Shown piece by piece: positions 1 to 4,535 of a stretch of 6,318 bases of DNA; within the stretch, counting starts at the first letter, position 1; each line of letters opens with the position of its first letter. This DNA is from Candidatus Limimorpha equi. GTDB lineage: Bacteria > Bacteroidota > Bacteroidia > Bacteroidales > F082. The stretch is taken from assembly GCA_018065885.1 (NCBI GenBank), contig JAGHSL010000194.1:1-6318 (forward strand). Direction: 5' to 3'. The notes beneath the pieces are model-generated. The model did no database searches. It was not told where the DNA came from and saw nothing but the letters and a program-made list of their open reading frames with translations. The position numbers and the translations under genes were made by a program.

Positions 1-110
1 CATTTGCAATGACACTTTGTGACAACTCACAAAACGGCAAAGCATTTGCAATGACACTTTGTGACAACTCACAAAGCGACAAAGCATTTGCAATGGCACT
101 TTGTGACATT
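1..110. repeat. 42-bp tandem repeat, about 2.6 copies, with hairpin in each full unit
   Basis: Units start at 1, 43 and 85. The first two are full length (42 bp) and differ at only two positions (34 and 37 in unit 1 against 76 and 79 in unit 2). The third is cut off after about 26 bp at 110. Each full unit contains the inverted repeat TTTGTGA-CAAC-TCACAAA (16-33 and 58-75; the second extends to 8 bp, 57-76). The unit joint holds a shorter one, GCAAA-GCA-TTTGC (37-49). Because 42 is a multiple of three, one frame stays open and would encode a 14-residue repeat, but that frame runs across the promoter and start of the next gene, so I read this as intergenic repeat DNA. The array may continue to the left of the window. 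Confidence 0.9.
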
Positions 111-154
111 AATAAAAGCTTCATGCAGTTTTTTGTACTAAAAACCGAACACCA

Positions 155-210
155 TTCTTTCTATTTTCTTCTACATTTCCCTTTCAATCGGACGCATTGT
201 TGTATTTTTG
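155..210 (+). promoter_or_regulatory. Promoter of gene A: 25-nt upstream element plus TATTTTTG -7 box
   Basis: TATTTTTG at 203-210 fits the Bacteroidota primary sigma factor -7 consensus TAnnTTTG perfectly. Transcription would start a few bases downstream, about 217, leaving a leader of roughly 12 nt before the ATG at 229. A pyrimidine-rich 25-nt element at 155-179, ending in TCTACATTTC, is repeated exactly at 1264-1288 at the same distance from an identical box. No clear -33 TTG is visible at the expected place, so the shared element may bind an activator that compensates. The stretch 111-154 upstream holds only a weak AT hairpin (GTTTTT at 128-133, AAAAAC at 140-145). Confidence 0.7.
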
Positions 211-228
211 CGCCAAACAAATGGAATT

Positions 229-1221
229 ATGAAGATTCAGGAAATCATGCGCAGCGTGTCATTCGATGAGGTGGCCGAAATCCTTTCGAGAGATTATCCC
301 GAAATGGAGCATAACCTAATGGCTTTTTATGAAGCTTTCCATATCCTGAGACTGATGAAGCCAGCTTCGGAAGAATCGGATTGCGTTTTGGAAATCAGTC
401 GGGAATATGACGGTGAAAAGTCATACATCAGTTGCCGTTTCTGCGATGGTGGCGATTGGCCTTTGCAGCTGACAAAAGATGTCGTTCTGAAAGATGGCCT
501 TGAGCTGTCAGTGAGGGAAGTGGCGGCGCATATTTTGTGGGAGATGACTTTCTATGGCAATACGCCTGAAATGATTGAAAGGACTTTCCGCGAAATGATG
601 CCCGACTTTGTCTCATCCAATCCCTATCGGCAGCAAGCCGATCGTCTGCTGCAAACCCAAACCGACCATCTTTTGCCGAAACATTTGAAGGGCAGCAAGA
701 CGATTCCCGAAGAATACTGTGAATTTTTTCATCCTAAGCGGCGCAAACGCAGCAAACGGAAACGCGAATACCGGCAGGACAAACGCATCGAACAATTGGA
801 GGAATTAGCCCATGTCCATGATGCCGTGTGTCGTTTTCTGAACGAATGTCGCACGGAGAGAAAATCTGATTATGAGCACTTTTATAAGGCTTCGAATTGT
901 TTTATCCGTCACTGTCAGACGAGAAGTGAAAACCCCGATGGCCGTGTGGATTTCCTATTGGACGGCTTGACGAAATACGAGCATTTTGCCGAACGGATAG
1001 CAAGACATGAAAACGCCCGTCTGGCGGTCTTGTTCACGACAGCGGCAAAATATCCGCTTACGGCAGAAGAAAGACAGCGTTTGGAGGATTATTTTAATAA
1101 GGTGTCGACCATGGAAACGAGGATTGTTTATGGAACAGTAAATGATGATGCCCCATCAGATGCCGAAGACCCAATCGGGAAGGACTTGAAATGGCTGGCA
1201 TTGCTGGAATTTTCAAAGTGA
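229..1221 (+). CDS. Gene A: uncharacterised cytosolic protein with basic patch (DUF6557-like, from memory)
   Basis: 330 aa. A TTG-initiated extension to 208 is possible, but it would place the start inside the -7 box; ATG 229 is better. The N-terminal half resembles a Bacteroidota family of unknown function, which I recall as DUF6557 but could not check. Features matching that memory are an opening MKIQEI, an H-x-L-W-E-M-T-F-Y-G-type segment at residues 101-110 (HILWEMTFYG), and a dense basic run, KRRKRSKRKR (170-179), followed by YRQDKR (181-186). The rest, to residue 330, is charged and predicted helical, with a possible coiled segment around 187-215, and I recognise nothing in it. There is no signal peptide or membrane span. 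The basic patch could contact nucleic acid or an acidic partner such as gene C (inference). It has its own promoter, which matches that of the B-E operon, suggesting a joint function. Confidence 0.9.
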   Translation: MKIQEIMRSVSFDEVAEILSRDYPEMEHNLMAFYEAFHILRLMKPASEESDCVLEISREYDGEKSYISCRFCDGGDWPLQLTKDVVLKDGLELSVREVAAHILWEMTFYGNTPEMIERTFREMMPDFVSSNPYRQQADRLLQTQTDHLLPKHLKGSKTIPEEYCEFFHPKRRKRSKRKREYRQDKRIEQLEELAHVHDAVCRFLNECRTERKSDYEHFYKASNCFIRHCQTRSENPDGRVDFLLDGLTKYEHFAERIARHENARLAVLFTTAAKYPLTAEERQRLEDYFNKVSTMETRIVYGTVNDDAPSDAEDPIGKDLKWLALLEFSK

Positions 1222-1263
1222 ATTTGACAAATGAATCGTTGTTGAGATAAATTGGCTTGTTAT

Positions 1264-1319
1264 TTCTTTCTATTTTCTTCTACATTTCTTGGAAATCATT
1301 TTTAAAGCCCTTATTTTTG
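1264..1319 (+). promoter_or_regulatory. Promoter of the B-C-D-E operon, same design as the gene A promoter
   Basis: TATTTTTG at 1312-1319 is a perfect TAnnTTTG -7 box. TTG at 1289-1291 lies 20 nt before it and fits a -33 element. The 25-nt element at 1264-1288 is identical to 155-179 and lies immediately upstream of that -33 position, where an activator would bind. The predicted start near 1326 gives a leader of about 18 nt before ATG 1344. The rest of the 122-bp gap after gene A (1222-1263) shows no convincing terminator. Confidence 0.75.
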
Positions 1320-1343
1320 CAAATTAGATTAAAAAAACACTAT

Positions 1344-1562
1344 ATGTTATACAGGGTAACAGTAAAAAACAGCAAAAACAGCAACGGCATCCGCTTGGAG
1401 CGCGGCATGAGCGTTGACGTGGTGACAAACAGCATGAGCAATCCCATAACCACCAATTGCGGGCAACCCGTCGTGGATGCTTTCATGCGAATTTACGGAA
1501 TTGACATCAGGAAAGCGGGAGCGTTGAATATGGTGTATTTGGATGTAGAAAGAATTGGATAA
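1344..1562 (+). CDS. Gene B: small conserved-looking protein of unknown function (DUF6140-like, from memory)
   Basis: 72 aa, MLYRVTVKNSKNS... to ...YLDVERIG. A longer open frame runs from 1257, but it would begin upstream of and read through the promoter at 1264-1319, so ATG 1344, just after the predicted transcription start, is chosen. The short protein looks like a compact beta-rich fold: a leading strand (LYRVTVKN), then 'GIRLERGMSVDVVT', 'SNPITTNCGQPVVDAF' and a helix-strand end 'YGIDIRKAGALNMVYLDVE'. I recall similar small Bacteroidota proteins, possibly DUF6140, of unknown function; I could not verify the family number. It is the first gene of the operon and lies 14 nt before gene C. 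No catalytic motif, signal peptide or membrane segment is visible. It could be a structural subunit or adaptor (inference). Confidence 0.85.
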   Translation: MLYRVTVKNSKNSNGIRLERGMSVDVVTNSMSNPITTNCGQPVVDAFMRIYGIDIRKAGALNMVYLDVERIG

Positions 1563-1576
1563 AATTACATATATTT

Positions 1577-1921
1577 ATGGCAAAGTCATACGATGAAATC
1601 ATGGCTGCCTTGCTGGAAGCCTATGAAGCGCATCCTGAAATGGATGTCGAACAGATTATTGCACAAGTGAGTGCCGAGATTGGGGCAAGCGAAAATTGCC
1701 AGAAAACGATCCAAGAAACTTCCGCTTTGCTGGATAAGTTTCAAGAGAAAAGAACTTCTTTGGCTGCAGCCCATGAAGAAGGCGACACCACACAAAAATG
1801 GATTCTTTTGGAAGCCAACCGCATAACTGAAGGCAAGAGCGAAGAAGAAAAGAACAATTTGCTTGAAGGAATTGCCAAAGCAGTAAACAAAGGTGTTGAA
1901 TCAATTGAATCGGAGGAATGA
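1577..1921 (+). CDS. Gene C: small acidic helical protein, function unknown
   Basis: 114 aa. I do not recognise a family. The sequence is almost entirely helix-forming, rich in Glu, Ala and Lys, with a net negative charge and a Glu-rich C terminus (ESIESEE). Residues about 1-35 (YDEIMAALLEAYEAHPEMDVEQIIAQV) look like two short helices of a DNA-binding or docking type, but no helix-turn-helix can be claimed. Residues about 45-70 could pair as a coiled coil, and a hydrophobic helix lies near 92-107. It starts 14 nt after gene B, and its stop overlaps the start of gene D as ATGA (1918-1921), so C and D are probably translationally coupled and made in similar amounts. It may be a partner or chaperone for D, whose C terminus is cationic (inference). 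Confidence 0.88.
   Translation: MAKSYDEIMAALLEAYEAHPEMDVEQIIAQVSAEIGASENCQKTIQETSALLDKFQEKRTSLAAAHEEGDTTQKWILLEANRITEGKSEEEKNNLLEGIAKAVNKGVESIESEE
1912..1916 (+). promoter_or_regulatory. GGAGG, possible ribosome binding site for gene D
   Basis: GGAGG lies inside the last codons of gene C. It is only 1 nt before ATG 1918 but 7 nt before the in-frame ATG 1924, an ideal Shine-Dalgarno spacing for the second start. Bacteroidota genes rarely depend on such sites, so it may instead be chance use of Glu codons. Confidence 0.4.
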
Positions 1922-2595
1922 ATATGGAACACGAAGAAATCATCCAGCAATCTGCAAAATTGATTAAGGAAGGCATTTCCACCTATACGACCATACAATC
2001 GGCTCTTCTTGATGAAGTTGGTCTTGAAGAAATGCCTATATCTCAGCCCATGCAATGTATGCAGGATTTCCTTGATGCCGAGATTAACGGCGACAAGGAT
2101 ACCGCCATGAAAAAGCTGTTTGCGGCTGGTATTGCCTTAGCAAATGATAGCGGTGTCCTGCCTTTGACTGATAATTCCCCCGAAATGATAAGCACTATTG
2201 CCGATGACACGCTGACACGGACTAAGGTTGCTTACCAAGTGGCTACAGGCGACATCCAAATTGAAGATGTTACCGATACGCTGATTGACAATGCCGCGGC
2301 CCGCGCTATGGCTGTCGCTGATGTGGCGGTCGAAAATGGATTGCCATTAATCGTTGAGCGTGTTTGCGATGCGGTTTCATTGTCATTTCCTCCTTTGGCG
2401 GAGGTTGCTCTGTTGGCCAAACCCATTCTCAAACATGTGGCCGTGCGTGTCGCGCCGAAAGTGAAGGAAGTGGTGAAGAAAGGCATAAGCGTTGTGTCTT
2501 CTGTGGCCAAGCAAGCTGCAAGAAGGGTGATTGATGCGGTCAGGGAAACAGGCCGTAAAGTTGGCAATTGGCTTCAGACAATGTTGTTCCAATAA
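1918..2595 (+). CDS. Gene D: helical protein with cationic amphipathic C-terminal region, function unknown
   Basis: 225 aa from ATG 1918 (ATGA overlap with gene C), or 223 aa from ATG 1924, which has the better-placed GGAGG. I do not recognise a family with a known function. Residues 1-120 are acidic and helical. Residues about 121-140 are Ala/Val rich (DNAAARAMAVADVAVENG). From 142 on, the protein alternates hydrophobic faces with Lys/Arg (for example LKHVAVRVAPKVKEVVKKG and AKQAARRVIDAVRETGRKV), giving a strongly basic amphipathic tail that ends in NWLQTMLFQ. No single stretch is long and hydrophobic enough for a clear transmembrane helix, and there is no signal peptide. Such a tail could associate with membranes, nucleic acid or an acidic partner. 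Gene E begins 9 nt after the stop, so both are on one message. Confidence 0.88.
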   Translation: MNMEHEEIIQQSAKLIKEGISTYTTIQSALLDEVGLEEMPISQPMQCMQDFLDAEINGDKDTAMKKLFAAGIALANDSGVLPLTDNSPEMISTIADDTLTRTKVAYQVATGDIQIEDVTDTLIDNAAARAMAVADVAVENGLPLIVERVCDAVSLSFPPLAEVALLAKPILKHVAVRVAPKVKEVVKKGISVVSSVAKQAARRVIDAVRETGRKVGNWLQTMLFQ

Positions 2596-2604
2596 TGTTG
2601 CCGT

Positions 2605-4398
2605 ATGAAATTAGAGCCTAAAGCAAAGCCGGTGCGAATCCGTATCAAGTCGGGTGGTGAGGAACACTCAACGCTTGAATCGTTGAAAAGGAATTTTTCG
2701 GTTGACGACCTGAAACCTGCCGTTGAAGACAGGCGTTTGTCACGTTGGCTGAAACAGCAAGGACAAAACGAATTGGCAGAAGGAGTCTTACGGTATCAAG
2801 GAAAGATGAAATCGCTATCAGGTAATGATTATCTTGGTTTCATTAAGCTCTTCTTTGCCAATGAGCCTGACATTGAAACTGTTACTGACGATTACAGCCT
2901 TGCCGATTTCTTTTATGGCAAATGGGAAAAGAATTTCGACAGGGTTTTTGAGCGTTGTTGTGAAAAACAAAGTTTCGCAGCCATTCATTACTTCTACAAA
3001 ACTTATAAGGACAAAAAAAACACTGACAGTTGGATTGAACTTTTTGAAAGTCTCAAAGATGGTTTGGAACCAAAAAACATGGCAAATTGCTTGGCCGAAC
3101 TTGCCATTTTGTATGGGGAACGAAACATGCCCATTAAAAAGATCAGGTCTTTATGTTCGGCAATTGCAATAGGCTCAAAAGATGCAGAGAGAGAATTGCA
3201 GAACATGACTCAATCTGATTCCGAAATGGGAGCAAACGCCTTGAACTCTCCAAATGACTGGCTGAGTTTGTTGGAAAAATTTGAGAAAAAGGCTGGCCAT
3301 TCTGATAAATGTGAGTTTTTGAGAGACTTAGCAATAGCCTATAAAAGCGTAGGCGATTTGAATAGAGTAAAACAATTTTTGACGGAAGCCGCTCAAATGG
3401 GCGACAAAGAATCGGCTGAATTGCTGTTAGAAGGTGCTGATTTTAGAACGGTTAAAACTTTGTATGAAACACCTGGTTCAAAAGGTCTTTTTTCACCACA
3501 AAGATGGCTGGTATTTTTTGAAAATATCGAAGGAAAGGTTGATGAGGCTGACAAAATTGAATATTATACAACACTTTATAGGCAGCACTCGAAACTTGGC
3601 AACAAAGGATTAGCGGAAAAATGTCGGCAAGAATGTTTGGCACGTGGAGGCAAAATTTACGGTGACAATATGGAATTTAATGTCAATGGCGTATGTCTAA
3701 AGATGGTTTTCGTGCAAGGTGGAACTTTTACTATGGGAGCTACCGTAGAACAGTGTAATTGTGCAGAAGATGATGAAAAGCCCGCCCACAATGTCACATT
3801 AAATGACTTTTATATTGGTGATACCCAAGTGACGCAAGCTTTGTGGAAAGCGGTGATGGGGAGAGAACCATATCACGATGGTGGTTGGAAATCTGTTTCT
3901 GGGAAAGGTGATGAATATCCAGCTTATAGAATTAGTTGGAATGATTGCCAATCATTTATAAATAATTTGAATAACATTTGCTCCTCGCAGCTCAAAGGTA
4001 AGAAATTTGCGATGCCTACCGAAGCAGAGTGGGAATATGCAGCGCGAGGTGGGCAGAAAAGTCAAGGATATAAATATAGTGGCAGTAAAAATATTGGTGA
4101 AGTCGCAAATTACGACAACTATAGAAAAGGCAAGACTTGTTTGGTGGCACATAAGAAGCCTAATGAGTTAGGCCTTTACGATATGAGTGGAAATGTAGAG
4201 GAATGGTGTGCAGACTGGAAAGGGAATTATAGTATGGCGGCACAAATCAACCCTGTCGGTCCAAAAGCAGGCTCTTACCGCGTGATTCGTGGTGGTAGTT
4301 GGGAGGGCAAAGCTGATTTCTGCCGTGTTTCAAGCCGTAATGGTCGGCTTCCTGAGTATTCAGACTTTACTATAGGGCTACGTTTGGCGCTACATTAA
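2605..4398 (+). CDS. Gene E: helical-repeat protein with C-terminal FGE-like (SUMF1, C-type-lectin fold) domain, probably non-catalytic
   Basis: 597 aa. Residues about 1-60 contain a motif seen in many multidomain gut-bacterial proteins (SLESLKRNFSVDDL ... RLSRWLKQQG), probably a small adaptor domain. Residues about 140-360 hold three divergent TPR/Sel1-like units, each opening with Trp then L/F-rich residues and Glu: WIELFE (W143), WLSLLE (W219) and WLVFFE (W301). The FGE-like domain spans 367-597: MVFVQGGTFTMGA (367-379), MPTEAEWEYAARGG (470-483), GLYDMSGNVEEW (523-534), RGGSW (562-566), and the ending IGLRLALH. True formylglycine-generating enzymes have two active-site cysteines, aligning with residues 568 and 573; here 568 is Gly and only Cys573 remains. 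Substrate or ligand binding is therefore more likely than sulfatase activation, and no sulfatase is present. No signal peptide. Fourth gene of the operon; probable partner of ATPase F (inference). Confidence 0.93.
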   Translation: MKLEPKAKPVRIRIKSGGEEHSTLESLKRNFSVDDLKPAVEDRRLSRWLKQQGQNELAEGVLRYQGKMKSLSGNDYLGFIKLFFANEPDIETVTDDYSLADFFYGKWEKNFDRVFERCCEKQSFAAIHYFYKTYKDKKNTDSWIELFESLKDGLEPKNMANCLAELAILYGERNMPIKKIRSLCSAIAIGSKDAERELQNMTQSDSEMGANALNSPNDWLSLLEKFEKKAGHSDKCEFLRDLAIAYKSVGDLNRVKQFLTEAAQMGDKESAELLLEGADFRTVKTLYETPGSKGLFSPQRWLVFFENIEGKVDEADKIEYYTTLYRQHSKLGNKGLAEKCRQECLARGGKIYGDNMEFNVNGVCLKMVFVQGGTFTMGATVEQCNCAEDDEKPAHNVTLNDFYIGDTQVTQALWKAVMGREPYHDGGWKSVSGKGDEYPAYRISWNDCQSFINNLNNICSSQLKGKKFAMPTEAEWEYAARGGQKSQGYKYSGSKNIGEVANYDNYRKGKTCLVAHKKPNELGLYDMSGNVEEWCADWKGNYSMAAQINPVGPKAGSYRVIRGGSWEGKADFCRVSSRNGRLPEYSDFTIGLRLALH

Positions 4399-4403
4399 GA
4401 GTA

Positions 4404-4535
4404 ATGATGAAAACTAAACAAATCGTTTGGCATCTTTATAAAACACAAACGATTTGCCTAAGAATGAACAACAACAAAAATACAACACAAGTGATGAATG
4501 TTGAAACAAAATACTGCGAAATTCTTCCACAATGA
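4404..4535 (+). CDS. Doubtful 43-codon ORF bridging genes E and F
   Basis: An open frame starts with two ATGs (4404 and 4407), 5 nt after the stop of gene E, and ends in a TGA overlapping the start of gene F as ATGA (4532-4535). It thus fills the whole gap with operon-style spacing on both sides. The peptide would be basic and Asn/Thr/Lys rich (MMKTKQIVWHLYKTQTICL at its start), with no recognisable domain. Against it: AT-rich gaps often stay open for this length, the composition is unlike the neighbouring proteins, and its first half is made of the 11-bp inverted repeat. It could be a real small protein, a leader that couples translation of F to E, or chance. An internal ATG at 4464 would give 23 codons. 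Confidence 0.25.
   Translation: MMKTKQIVWHLYKTQTICLRMNNNKNTTQVMNVETKYCEILPQ
4419..4456. repeat. 11-bp perfect inverted repeat, possible terminator or operator
   Basis: CAAATCGTTTG (4419-4429) and CAAACGATTTG (4446-4456) are exact reverse complements separated by 16 nt. The element sits 20 nt after the stop of gene E. There is no T run after the second arm, so it is not a classical intrinsic terminator, and the arms have little GC. Each arm is itself nearly palindromic, which would suit a dimeric regulator acting on gene F or attenuation between E and F. No TAnnTTTG promoter box is visible between here and ATG 4532. Confidence 0.7.

Noticed and set aside
1..110. CRISPR array
   Set aside because: Units are joined head to tail with no variable spacers, and there are fewer than three full units and no cas gene.
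208..228. TTG start that would lengthen gene A by seven residues
   Set aside because: It lies inside the TATTTTTG box, upstream of the predicted transcription start; ATG 229 follows directly and opens with a family-like N terminus.
9..269. 86-codon + strand ORF with 14-residue repeats
   Set aside because: It stays open only because the 42-bp repeat is a multiple of three, and it runs through the promoter at 155-210 and into the start of gene A in another frame.
1257..1343. 29-residue N-terminal extension of gene B
   Set aside because: It would translate the promoter itself, and its composition (Phe, Leu, Lys rich) mimics a signal peptide only because the DNA is a T-rich promoter region.
2232..2567. 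111-codon ORF on the - strand opposite gene D
   Set aside because: Thr/Ala-rich translation, no domain, no promoter box; a shadow of gene D.
2825..3172. 115-codon + strand ORF in another frame within gene E
   Set aside because: It overlaps the coding frame of gene E, which is supported by helical repeats and a domain; no start signal or domain of its own.
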